From JBBQRS01 sp038214535 (GTDB taxonomy: Bacteria; Chloroflexota; Anaerolineae; CG2-30-64-16), in NCBI GenBank assembly GCA_038214535.1, contig JBBQRS010000053.1, forward strand, positions 1 through 30,862: a stretch of 30,862 nucleotides of DNA. Reading direction: 5' to 3'. Both the position numbers and the translations under genes were made by a program. Below are positions 15,580 to 22,293 of this stretch, piece by piece. Every line of letters starts with the position of its first letter. The first letter of the stretch is position 1. The notes beneath the pieces were generated by a model. That model was not told the DNA's origin. It saw nothing but the letters and a program-made list of their open reading frames with translations, and did no database searches.

Positions 15580-16524
15580 ATGTCACGTAACACTCAGCTT
15601 CGTGTACTTCCCCACCCTACCCAGGGACTCGACCTCGCGCTGGATATCTTCATCACGGCAAAACAAGCCGAACGCTGCACGCCGCGCACCATTGACACCT
15701 ACACTTGGACGCTAAAACGCTTCCTCGGTTGGCTCCAAGAACGCGGTATCACCGACCCACAGAGCATCACCGCGCACCACATTCGCCTCTACCTTGCAGA
15801 CCTTGATAGCCAGGGTTATGCATCTTCGTACATCCACATCTACGCGCGCACCATCAAGACCTGGCTACGCTTCCTGTTCGCCGAAGACCTGATTCCGACC
15901 GACCCGATGGCGAAGGTTGCCATGCCGAGGCTCGACAAGGAAATTCTGCCGGCTTTCACGCCGGAAGACGTGAAGCGGCTGCTCGCCGTCTGCCTCACCG
16001 ACCGGGATAAAGCGCTGGTGCTATGCCTTCTGGACTCCGGCTGTCGCGCCGCAGAATTCGTGAACCTGAACATCAGCGACTTCGACCGCAAGACCGGAGC
16101 CGTAAGCGTGCGCCAGGGCAAGGGTCGCAAAGACCGCGTTACCTTCCTGGGCGCACAGGCGCGCAAAGCGTTACTGAAGTATCTGATGCTACGCCAGGAT
16201 GCCGAAAACGATGGCCCGCTATTCCCATCCGCGACGACCGGCGAGCGCCTCACGCCGAATGGTCTGCTGCTGTTGTGTCGCCGGCTAGGCAAGCGCGCGA
16301 ACGTTGACCACTGCCACCCGCACACGTTCCGACGCACCTTCGCCCTCTGGAGCCTGCGGGCAGGCATGAGCATCTTCGCCTTGCAACAAATCATGGGTCA
16401 CAGCGACCTCGCCATGTTACGTCGGTATCTGGCGCTGGTGGAAGAAGACTTGGCTGACGCCCACCGGCAGCACGGGGCGGTGGACACTATGCTCGCGCGC
16501 GGCCCCAAGCGCAAGACACCGTAG
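15580..16524 (+). CDS. Tyrosine recombinase / integrase of element 2
   Basis: 314 residues with AGAGGAGGAAA before the ATG. Residues ~15-105 form the core-binding domain. The catalytic set is complete: Arg156 (LDSGCRAAEF), Lys181 (QGKGRKDR), His248 and Arg251 (HPHTFRRTFA), His274 (MGHSDL) and Tyr283 (LRRYLAL). The Gly-Cys-Arg triad around Arg156 is a slight departure from the common Gly-Leu/Met-Arg. The gene starts 80 bases after tRNA-Gly, inside an element bounded by two copies of that tRNA, so it is the obvious enzyme for site-specific integration into tRNA-Gly. It shares little sequence with the recombinase of element 1. Confidence 0.93.
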   Translation: MSRNTQLRVLPHPTQGLDLALDIFITAKQAERCTPRTIDTYTWTLKRFLGWLQERGITDPQSITAHHIRLYLADLDSQGYASSYIHIYARTIKTWLRFLFAEDLIPTDPMAKVAMPRLDKEILPAFTPEDVKRLLAVCLTDRDKALVLCLLDSGCRAAEFVNLNISDFDRKTGAVSVRQGKGRKDRVTFLGAQARKALLKYLMLRQDAENDGPLFPSATTGERLTPNGLLLLCRRLGKRANVDHCHPHTFRRTFALWSLRAGMSIFALQQIMGHSDLAMLRRYLALVEEDLADAHRQHGAVDTMLARGPKRKTP

Positions 16525-16614
16525 GGCCATAGGGGGGAACCTGTAAGGGTAGCACAACGCCCTACGGGGCTGTAGCGGCCCTACAAGGGGCATTGGGGCC
16601 GCAAGCCCCTGTAG
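16521..16614. repeat. Inverted repeats after the element 2 integrase
   Basis: GTAGGGC (16521-16527, overlapping the stop codon) pairs with GCCCTAC at 16559-16565. A second hairpin pairs 16581-16591 with 16605-16614 (10 bp, one bulge). They probably end integrase transcription, although no T-run follows. Confidence 0.5.
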
Positions 16615-16631
16615 GTAGAGCAAGGGAACGG

Positions 16632-16661
16632 GTGACAGGTGACACCCATCTGCGCTATAAT
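16632..16661 (+). promoter_or_regulatory. Promoter of RNA locus A with tandem TGACA repeats
   Basis: TATAAT (16656-16661) is preceded at 18 bases by GTGACA (16632-16637). The -35 box belongs to a tandem repeat GGTGACA GGTGACA (16631-16644). The same layout precedes RNA locus B. Confidence 0.65.
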
Positions 16662-16667
16662 GGGCGA

Positions 16668-16790
16668 TAGCGTAAAAAAGCCCTCTGCGACGTGGCAAAC
16701 ATCCAGAGGGCTGGCAAGCCGACGTAACCGGCTCGCATGAGGTAGGATACCACAGCGGCCCGGTGCGTCAAGTGACGTTGCCGGGCCGTC
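16668..16790 (+). ncRNA. Structured RNA locus A (unrecognised family)
   Basis: From the predicted start near 16668, four hairpins follow: 9 bp (16679-16687/16704-16712), 5 bp with 7-nt loop (16717-16721/16729-16733), 4 bp (16741-16744/16748-16751), and 8 bp (16756-16763/16781-16788) with an inner CGTCA/TGACG stem. Motif AGGATACCACAGC (16744-16756) leads into the last hairpin. The same order of elements and a 10/13 match to this motif occur in locus B. It is either a free small RNA or a leader of the 178-residue gene at 16817. Confidence 0.6.
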
Positions 16791-16816
16791 ATCATTGCCC
16801 TGGCAAGGCGACGAAA

Positions 16817-17353
16817 ATGTCTGACATGCAGTGGTATTATGGCGACTTCGCGGACGCGCGCCGGGCGCTCTGTCGCTGGCTCCTGGAATCACCGGGGCTT
16901 CGGCACGGGCGTATGAACCTTGATGCCGTTGACCCCAAGAACCCGAAACCCGAAGCCTACGGCTACATCGTGAACGCCGACGGGGCAAACATCGCGTATG
17001 CCAACCTGCATCGCGTTAAGGAGGTGGGCTTCGAGCTTGAGACCTGGGCTACGACCGAACAGGGGCGGGCAGCGTTGCAGGTCTTGACGCAGAGGCTCCA
17101 GGAGGCCGGGGACTTTCAGGAGATAGTGGGGCCGTTTCCTAAGGTACGGAAGACGACTGCACCCGAAACGCCCACCCCGCGCGGGCCGCGTGCAGGAACC
17201 GATGACCGCGTGCATGAGTTCCACCGCTTGCGAAAACAGAGCCCGCAGAACAGCCAGAATTGGGCAAGCCGCATGTCGAGATGCGACCCGCGCACCTATC
17301 AACAACATTGCAAGCGCGTGACCGGAGAAGACCCAATATCCGCAATGGAGTAA
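16817..17353 (+). CDS. Hypothetical protein of element 2, 178 residues
   Basis: I do not recognise this protein. The ATG at 16817 is chosen, with AAGG about 8 bases upstream, rather than an in-frame GTG at 16763 that lies inside the last hairpin of RNA locus A. Residues ~5-95 are a mixed helix/strand domain (WYYGDFADARRALCRWLLE ... YANLHRVKEVGF ... TTEQGRAALQVLTQRLQEAG). Residues ~105-178 are basic and Pro/Arg-rich and probably disordered or nucleic-acid-binding. No signal peptide or membrane segment is visible. Its position between the recombinase and the replication genes suggests an element-maintenance role, which is inference. Confidence 0.65.
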   Translation: MSDMQWYYGDFADARRALCRWLLESPGLRHGRMNLDAVDPKNPKPEAYGYIVNADGANIAYANLHRVKEVGFELETWATTEQGRAALQVLTQRLQEAGDFQEIVGPFPKVRKTTAPETPTPRGPRAGTDDRVHEFHRLRKQSPQNSQNWASRMSRCDPRTYQQHCKRVTGEDPISAME

Positions 17354-17373
17354 CGGAGTATTGGAGAAACGGC

Positions 17374-17425
17374 GTAGCTCCATCGCTTGGTTGCTAACAT
17401 GAGGGCAGTCTAGCGATGGAGGTAC
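17374..17425 (+). promoter_or_regulatory. Long inverted repeat covering the ribosome-binding site of the RHH gene
   Basis: CTCCATCGCT (17378-17387) pairs perfectly with AGCGATGGAG (17412-17421). After one G-G mismatch the helix continues with CGTA/TACG. The right arm contains the GGAGG that serves the gene starting at 17432. It could be an RNA switch or a two-fold operator for the ribbon-helix-helix protein. Confidence 0.6.
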
Positions 17426-17431
17426 GTAACA

Positions 17432-17632
17432 ATGAAAACGGAACGATTTGGGGCGAAAGTCACACCGGCGCACAAGCTGGCGCTGGAACGCATGGCGCAA
17501 GCGGAAGACCTGTCTGCGGCGGCTGTCTTGCGGCGGCTGATTCGGCAAGAAGCCGAACGGCGCGGGCTATGGCTCGTGCCCGACGCTCCGCACCCCCTGG
17601 AGGGTACGAATCGGGAGGCGGCGCGCCCATGA
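17432..17632 (+). CDS. Ribbon-helix-helix (CopG/Arc-like) DNA-binding protein
   Basis: 66 residues. FGAKVTPAHKLALERMAQAEDLSAAAVLRRLIRQEAERRGLW is the classic beta-helix-helix pattern of CopG-type copy-number or partition repressors. A short polar tail follows. GGAGG lies about 10 bases upstream within a long inverted repeat. Its stop codon overlaps the start of the next gene (ATGA), so translation is coupled. By analogy it probably represses the downstream replication operon and its own promoter; the sequence does not prove this. Confidence 0.8.
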   Translation: MKTERFGAKVTPAHKLALERMAQAEDLSAAAVLRRLIRQEAERRGLWLVPDAPHPLEGTNREAARP

Positions 17633-18111
17633 CCCCCACAAAGACCAAGCCCACCGTTCGTAGCGGTGGGCCGGGCGGCAATGGTAACAAGCGGGCGAGC
17701 AAGCCTTCCTGTCGCGCCCATCCTACACCCGGCGGCGCGCAGCGTCAAGTTTATCAGAATGAACGCGGGCGAGTTGTGGCGACCTTGCGCGGCGATACGC
17801 TGTACAAGCCCGTACACGCATCGCGCCACTTCCTGCGCACGCCCCCCGCTATCGCCTTCGACGCGGTCATTCTGGAGGCCGCCGAGCGCGACGGGGCGGT
17901 GTTCGTGGAAGTGCTCGACCGTGACAGCGGCGCGACCTACCGCGCACCAATGGCCGACCTGCGCGCGAAGGGCTTCCCCTTCGACCGGGGCCACGGCAAG
18001 CAGGTTGCCTTGCCCCTCGCGTGCTGGCAGAAGCAGACACCGGCAAAGGCCGCCACACCGCAGCCGGAACCGAAACCCGCCGCGCCGCAGCAGTGGGCGC
18101 TCGACCTGTGA
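17629..18111 (+). CDS. Hypothetical protein of element 2, 160 residues
   Basis: No known family recognised. The ATG overlaps the stop of the RHH gene and is preceded by GGGAGG at 12 bases. Residues 1-45 are basic, Gly/Lys/Arg-rich and probably disordered. Residues ~45-130 form a small alpha/beta domain (VYQNERGRVVATLRGDTLYKP, later AIAFDAVILEAAERDG and VEVLDRDSGATYRAPMADL). The tail is Pro/Ala-rich. It overlaps the primase-polymerase gene by 4 bases (GTGA), so it is part of a tightly coupled replication operon and may be an accessory DNA-binding factor. Confidence 0.7.
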   Translation: MTPTKTKPTVRSGGPGGNGNKRASKPSCRAHPTPGGAQRQVYQNERGRVVATLRGDTLYKPVHASRHFLRTPPAIAFDAVILEAAERDGAVFVEVLDRDSGATYRAPMADLRAKGFPFDRGHGKQVALPLACWQKQTPAKAATPQPEPKPAAPQQWALDL

Positions 18112-19718
18112 CCGGCTCCCTGGCAGCGCGCGCCTGGGCCGACGAGCTAACGGCGCTCGACTTCGACGTAATTCCCGTCCGGCCAGGCAGCAAGCTGCCT
18201 CTGTGCAAAGGCTTCGGGACGCGCCCACCCGCTGAACAGTGGCTGGACGCGCCCACGGACGCCAACATCGGTTTGCGCGGCGGCGGAGCGCTGTTGAGCG
18301 TTTTCATAGACTGCGACGAAAAGAATTCTCTCGGTACTATCGCGACCGTGCAGCGCATCCTCGCTGGCCTGGGCCTCGACCCGGACGGCGACTATCCCTT
18401 TGTGCGGACGGCATCGGGCATCGGGCGGCAGGTGTACATCCGCGCCACGCAACCCCTGGCCGGGCAAAGCAAGCTTCTGCGCCCTGGTGTCGGCGCGGGC
18501 GAACTGCGCTACGGGCAGAGCGCGTACGTGGTGGGGCCGGGCAGCGTTGTTGACGATCATACCTATGAACTGTTGGCAGGCGACCCGCGCCAACTGCCTA
18601 AGCTGACACTGGCCGACTTGCGCCTGTTTGCGGACGTTGGCGCGGCGCAAGCCGCAAACGCTGAACAAGTTCTTGAAGCGCAGACCCCTGCGCCTGGCAA
18701 GACCCCCCACATTCCCGACAAGGCGTGGTGCATCCTGCGGGGCTACAGTGCTGACGAGCGCCAGGACGCCAGCGCGGTCGAGCAGAGCGCCATTGCGAGC
18801 CTGATAGGTGCGGGGCACGACTACGCCTCGGTGCTGGCCCTGTTCGTCGCTTATCCTGGCGCGGGCCACTTCCAGCGCCTGCGCCGGGAGCGTGGCGAAG
18901 GACACGCGCGGGGCTGGCTTGAACGGTCTTTCAAGAACGCGCTAGCCTGGAGCGAGACGCATACCTCACCGGGCCGCGCGGCGGCGCAAGCAGCCCTCGC
19001 CTGGGCCGAAGCGCAGCCCTGGCCGGGGCGCACTGGCAGCAGCGACCGCGCGGTGTTCCTGGCGCATTGTCACATCGCCTGGCGCGCGGGTGCATTGGAA
19101 TACGCGGCGTCGGAACGTACCCTTGCGGAACTGGCAGGTATCGCCGGGCGGCAAACCGGCAGAGCCGCCACCGCGCGCTTGCTTGCTAACGGCTTGCTCC
19201 TGCTCGTCAAGGCGAGTGTGGGGCAATTGGCCGCTGTCTACAAGCTCGCGAACCTGTCCATACTCGCGGGAAAGGACGCGAAAACGGGACAGTTGCGTAC
19301 CTTACCCACTTCTTCCCCTCCCCCGTGTGTAGAAGTGGGTAAGGTACGCAACTGCCCCGACGCCTTCCGATACGCAGGGCTTGGCAAGGCCGCCTATGAA
19401 GTGTGGGAGCAACTACAGGCGACGCCCGGCCTTGAAGCAGCAGAACTTGCGCGACGCACCGGGCGCAATAAGAGCACCATATCGCGCGCGCTCCAGCGCA
19501 TGGCAGACCTGTTCGACCCATACACCGGCGAGTGTCTACCCCTCGTCAAGCAGGAGGGCAAGGGTTGGCTGGCCCTTGACCCTGACCTTGACGACGTGGC
19601 CCGCGCGGTGGGCACTTACGGCGCGGGCGAGCGTCAGAATGTGCAGCATCAGGCCGAACGGTGGGCGTATCAATACACGCTTGACCGGAAGCGCCCTGCA
19701 TCAGAGGTAGATACCTGA
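18108..19718 (+). CDS. Primase-polymerase (archaeo-eukaryotic primase type) replication protein
   Basis: 536 residues from a GTG at 18108 that overlaps the previous stop codon; an ATG at 18021 is the alternative start. The N-terminal domain matches bifunctional prim-pol proteins: AWADELTALDFDVIPVRPGSKLP, the metal-binding Asp68/Asp70 (FIDCDEKNS), and a late GELRYGQSAYVVGPGS segment where Glu would be the third acidic ligand. The second motif reads SGIGRQVYIR, with Gln where most family members have His. Residues ~200-300 resemble a primase C-terminal helical domain, and ~425-470 contain a winged helix (AELARRTGRNKSTISRALQRM). No helicase domain is fused. It presumably primes or copies the element. 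A 23-bp perfect inverted repeat lies within the coding sequence. Confidence 0.85.
   Translation: MTGSLAARAWADELTALDFDVIPVRPGSKLPLCKGFGTRPPAEQWLDAPTDANIGLRGGGALLSVFIDCDEKNSLGTIATVQRILAGLGLDPDGDYPFVRTASGIGRQVYIRATQPLAGQSKLLRPGVGAGELRYGQSAYVVGPGSVVDDHTYELLAGDPRQLPKLTLADLRLFADVGAAQAANAEQVLEAQTPAPGKTPHIPDKAWCILRGYSADERQDASAVEQSAIASLIGAGHDYASVLALFVAYPGAGHFQRLRRERGEGHARGWLERSFKNALAWSETHTSPGRAAAQAALAWAEAQPWPGRTGSSDRAVFLAHCHIAWRAGALEYAASERTLAELAGIAGRQTGRAATARLLANGLLLLVKASVGQLAAVYKLANLSILAGKDAKTGQLRTLPTSSPPPCVEVGKVRNCPDAFRYAGLGKAAYEVWEQLQATPGLEAAELARRTGRNKSTISRALQRMADLFDPYTGECLPLVKQEGKGWLALDPDLDDVARAVGTYGAGERQNVQHQAERWAYQYTLDRKRPASEVDT
19291..19353. repeat. 23-bp perfect inverted repeat inside the prim-pol gene
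   Basis: Arms 19291-19313 and 19331-19353 are perfectly complementary, with a 17-nt pyrimidine-rich loop. One further pair and, after one mismatch, four more extend the stem. The reading frame continues through it. There is no T-run, so it is not an obvious terminator; an origin or cruciform element, or an inserted palindromic repeat, are the main options. Confidence 0.85.
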
Positions 19719-20043
19719 TGGCTTGCCCAAGCCATGCTCGCTTCGCTCGCACAGCGCGGCTCTAATGAAGCCTAATACTGGTGACGTTGGCATGAACAAC
19801 GCAAGGTGTGGGCGGTTGGCGGCGCTCCGAAGCAGGCTACCAGCCCCGCAAGACATAACGCCTGACTGTCTGCTAGAACGGGGGGCTTGTAGCGACACGG
19901 CAGGAGCGCAGTGAGCATACCACTTCCTTGCTTGGTGTTTCGTCAGTCATTCACCGTGTGTTATACTCTCACATGATACTGCTACCCCTTTCCTGCTCAA
20001 TCATTCAGCACAGTCACAAGGACTCAATGGAGGACAATCTTCT
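19719..20043. other. Intergenic region between prim-pol and lipoprotein
   Basis: This 325-base stretch begins with a perfect 7-bp hairpin (ATGGCTT/AAGCCAT, 19718-19735) starting at the prim-pol stop codon. No gene is convincing in it. Its end carries the likely promoter and ribosome-binding site of the lipoprotein gene. Confidence 0.5.
19939..19967 (+). promoter_or_regulatory. Possible promoter of the lipoprotein gene
   Basis: TATACT (19962-19967) with TTCGTC (19939-19944) at 17 bases. The -10 is good and the -35 weak. Confidence 0.4.
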
Positions 20044-21198
20044 ATGCGCTTCGTAGTGGCTCTCATCCTCTTGGCAACACTGGCAGCGTCTTGCACTCGT
20101 TCGGTTCCACCGGACGCCGAAGTAGTGGAAGTGACCGTCAGCGCAACGCTGACGGTTCAGCCAACTCTCACCCCTCTGCCAACTATGACTCCAGCCCCGT
20201 CCACTCCTGTCATGCTACCCGCTGGCTGGAGCACCTATGAGTTGATTGGGTGTCCTCTGGTAGTGGCGTATCCGCCAAGTTGGGAGGTAGAAGCTGAATG
20301 GGTGCAGCAAGTGGTATTCACGCGAGACGACTTGCCTTTCGTGATGATTTCGGTCTCATATACAACTCAAGAACTGAACCCAGGGGTCACAATTGACGAC
20401 CTAGTCTGGACTTATGATTATGATGCGCAAGTGAACTTCCTCAAGCAAATGGATATTGCCTTTAACCCGCTGGGTGGCGCGGCAAAGTTCTTAGGCGAGG
20501 GAAAACTTCCGACAAGTGCAGGTCAGGCCTACGTGCGTTCGGAGCACCAGGGAGGTGAATCTGACGGTCAGGCGTTCACAACATTCGTACGAGGAGAGAG
20601 ATGGCAGGACTTAGCTATAGTGATGGCTATCCAACCTATCCCTGATCAGGATTTGCCCGCCGAGGCTGAAGAGGCGGTGTCCCTAATCGCACAGTACGCT
20701 AGTTGGAAATCCGCAAACACAACTCCCGGCTTAGTCGCACCATCCCCATCCCCCACTGTAACACCAGCCATCGTCAAGACAGGCCCAACCCCAACCGAGT
20801 TGGAGCAATTGCTAGACCTGGAGCAGCAGAAATATCTCGATGCAATTCGCCCCATGAACGACTTCCTGGCAGACACCGATGCCGACCTGAAGAGGCTTGC
20901 CGCACTGATACAAGACGAGAAGCTGATGACTGTGTGCGAAACGCCTCTGCGGACAACTGACGATGTGACGGCGGCGCTATATTCGGTGACAGCACCAGAG
21001 GGGTTTGAGGGCCTGGACGACCTGTTGGGAACGCTGCTGTTTGATTGGCAGCAGGTACTCCTGGCACACGAGATGTTCTGCCGTACCCCTTCCAAAGCTC
21101 AGGCTATGGTCTTGGCAGACCGCTTGGACACATACAATGCTGACCTGCTGCAATTGAATGAACTCGATGCATTGCTCAAGAGCCAGATGCAGCAATGA
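20044..21198 (+). CDS. Lipoprotein of unknown function, cargo of element 2
   Basis: 384 residues with GGAGG 10 bases upstream. The signal peptide MRFVVALILLATLAAS ends in a lipobox with Cys17. A Thr/Pro-rich tether (residues ~33-60) leads to a domain of about 170 residues (STYELIGCPLVVAYPPSWEVEAEWVQQVVFTRDD ...) resembling PsbP/serine-protease-inhibitor-like beta sandwiches seen in surface lipoproteins. After a second Pro/Ser-rich linker, a C-terminal helical domain (~260-384) begins ELEQLLDLEQQKYLDAIRPMNDFL. It has its own promoter and visibly lower G+C than the replication genes before it, so it looks like acquired cargo. The role is unknown; surface binding is plausible. Confidence 0.7.
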   Translation: MRFVVALILLATLAASCTRSVPPDAEVVEVTVSATLTVQPTLTPLPTMTPAPSTPVMLPAGWSTYELIGCPLVVAYPPSWEVEAEWVQQVVFTRDDLPFVMISVSYTTQELNPGVTIDDLVWTYDYDAQVNFLKQMDIAFNPLGGAAKFLGEGKLPTSAGQAYVRSEHQGGESDGQAFTTFVRGERWQDLAIVMAIQPIPDQDLPAEAEEAVSLIAQYASWKSANTTPGLVAPSPSPTVTPAIVKTGPTPTELEQLLDLEQQKYLDAIRPMNDFLADTDADLKRLAALIQDEKLMTVCETPLRTTDDVTAALYSVTAPEGFEGLDDLLGTLLFDWQQVLLAHEMFCRTPSKAQAMVLADRLDTYNADLLQLNELDALLKSQMQQ

Positions 21199-21252
21199 GA
21201 GTGGCAGCCAGCGCAGAGCATTCATCGCCCCCGCGCACTCTGTGCGGTATCG

Positions 21253-21281
21253 TTGACAAGTGACACGCGCGGGTGTAAACT
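21253..21281 (+). promoter_or_regulatory. Promoter of RNA locus B with tandem TGACA repeats
   Basis: TTGACA (21253-21258) and TAAACT (21276-21281) are spaced by 17 bases. TTGACA A GTGACA gives the same 7-bp-phased TGACA repeat seen at locus A. Confidence 0.75.
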
Positions 21282-21287
21282 GAGCTT

Positions 21288-21410
21288 GTGCAAATGAAGT
21301 TGCCGGGGCGACTCTTGAGAAGTCCCCCGGCGTGGCCTAGCGATTGCGGCGCTAGACGTGTTGAAGATAACACGGCTCACGCTGCATCGCAAGGCGGCGT
21401 GGGCCGTTTG
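21288..21410 (+). ncRNA. Structured RNA locus B (paralogue of locus A)
   Basis: Four hairpins follow the promoter: 11 bp with one bulge (21302-21313/21321-21331), 6 bp with 7-nt loop (21337-21342/21350-21355), 5 bp (21358-21362/21369-21373), and 9 bp with one U-G pair (21374-21382/21397-21405). Motif AAGATAACACGGC (21364-21376) precedes the last hairpin. The stem sequences differ from locus A while the pairing, the loop length of hairpin 2 and the motif position are kept. It has no adjacent ORF downstream, which favours a free small RNA. Confidence 0.65.
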
Positions 21411-21638
21411 CGTTAACTCTCAACATAGCCCGCATCGCCCGTCAAAGGGAGTACGGGATTTGGGTTTGACGGCAGGCAGAACAAGCATGAAGGCTTGGCT
21501 GCCAAGTACATGACATTCAGCTTCGCCGAATTTGTCATCGAATCGGAATCGTGCAGCGCATCAACTCGACCATGCTACACTACTAAATACAGGCATTTAG
21601 AGCCAACACCACTACATATAGTATGCTATATCCCGCAG

Positions 21639-21737
21639 GCAGGCTGCTTATAATGGGGGGACGTTGCGGGTATAGTTCAGCGGTAGAACGTCAGCTTCCC
21701 AAGCTGAATGTCAGGGGTTCGAGTCCCCTTACCCGCT
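21639..21737 (+). repeat. Right end of element 2: tRNA-Gly direct repeat (attR candidate)
   Basis: Repeats 15403-15500, including the TATAAT box (21649-21654) and the complete tRNA, but without the TTGACA box, where TATATC stands instead. Excision within the tRNA would rejoin the strong promoter on the left to the strong terminator on the right. Confidence 0.8.
21666..21737 (+). tRNA. tRNA-Gly (anticodon CCC), right copy
   Basis: Identical over 72 nt to the tRNA at 15429. It has a good -10 box but no recognisable -35, and is followed by a strong terminator. Confidence 0.95.
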
Positions 21738-21746
21738 TCTTGATAG

Positions 21747-21781
21747 CGCCCCGGAGCAGCAAAAGCTCCGGGGCGTTTTTT
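21747..21781 (+). terminator. Terminator after the right tRNA-Gly
   Basis: An 11-bp perfect GC-rich stem (21747-21757 with 21765-21775), 7-nt loop, followed by six T residues. Confidence 0.95.
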
Positions 21782-21844
21782 GCCCCCGCACGCGACGTTT
21801 CACCGAAATCAGCAGCGCATCACCCAATGCGGAAGTTAAGTTGC

Positions 21845-21872
21845 ATTACCCCCACCGGCCGGTGGGGGTAAT
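21845..21872. repeat. Perfect 28-bp palindrome without a loop
   Basis: The left half ATTACCCCCACCGG is followed immediately by its exact reverse complement. It could be an operator, a REP-like unit or a terminator fold; nothing nearby decides. Confidence 0.8.
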
Positions 21873-21898
21873 TGAATTAGCCTCGCGCGAGGCCGCCG

Positions 21899-22030
21899 CC
21901 GCCTATCTCTGGCGACCGCATCGCCATACCCCGGCGATGACATCGCCTATCCCTGAAGATCACCTCGCCTATCCCGGTCTACCACGTCGCCATACTCCGG
22001 CGATCCGCTCGCCTATCTCCGGCGACGACG
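21899..22030. repeat. Six tandem 22-bp repeats
   Basis: The consensus is TCGCCTATCYCCGGCGAT plus four variable bases; unit starts are 21899, 21921, 21943, 21965, 21987 and 22009. Most units contain the inverted pair TCGCC/GGCGA. The 22-bp period is not a multiple of three, which argues against a repeated protein. Confidence 0.8.
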
Positions 22031-22293
22031 TCGTCAAGAACAAGACCTATTTAACGATATCCCATGACAAGATCCATGAAGAAGACTGTTGTTGATTAGA
22101 CTTAATTGACAAGAGCCAGCAGGTAAGCAAAGAAATCAACAGCAACAATTTTATTTTTTGACCATATCCCCTGAATATCATTTTTCGACGCTGCCAAATG
22201 CGGCCAGAGGCGCTTGCGTCAGGCTGTCCAGTTGCGCTATCATCAGGCGGCACTTTCTGATTATCCCGGCAAACCGAGAGAGACGTCATCGCC

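Larger units (their letters stand above)
21199..21665. other. Noncoding right part of element 2
   Basis: This 467-base stretch has no convincing protein gene. It contains RNA locus B with its promoter (21253-21410), and further right short inverted repeats CTAAAT/ATTTAG (21583-21600) and ATATAG/CTATAT (21616-21631) just before the right tRNA repeat. The latter two could be recombinase or excisionase sites. Confidence 0.5.
21782..22293. other. Repeat-rich noncoding region
   Basis: Between the tRNA terminator and the four-helix-bundle gene lie the 28-bp palindrome, the 22-bp repeat array and, from about 22040 to 22190, DNA clearly richer in A+T than its surroundings. A weak promoter for the next gene is visible at TTGCGT (22214) and TATCAT (22238). 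No protein gene is convincing. Confidence 0.5.

Noticed and set aside
16763..16816. Upstream GTG start for the 178-residue gene
   Set aside because: It lies inside the strong hairpin 4 of RNA locus A, and the added 18 residues have no supporting feature.
21899..22030. CRISPR array
   Set aside because: The units are contiguous 22-mers without unique spacers, and no cas gene is in the window.
21841..22095. Short open frame through the 22-bp tandem repeats
   Set aside because: The repeat period is not a multiple of three, so the translation does not repeat, and there is no ribosome-binding site.
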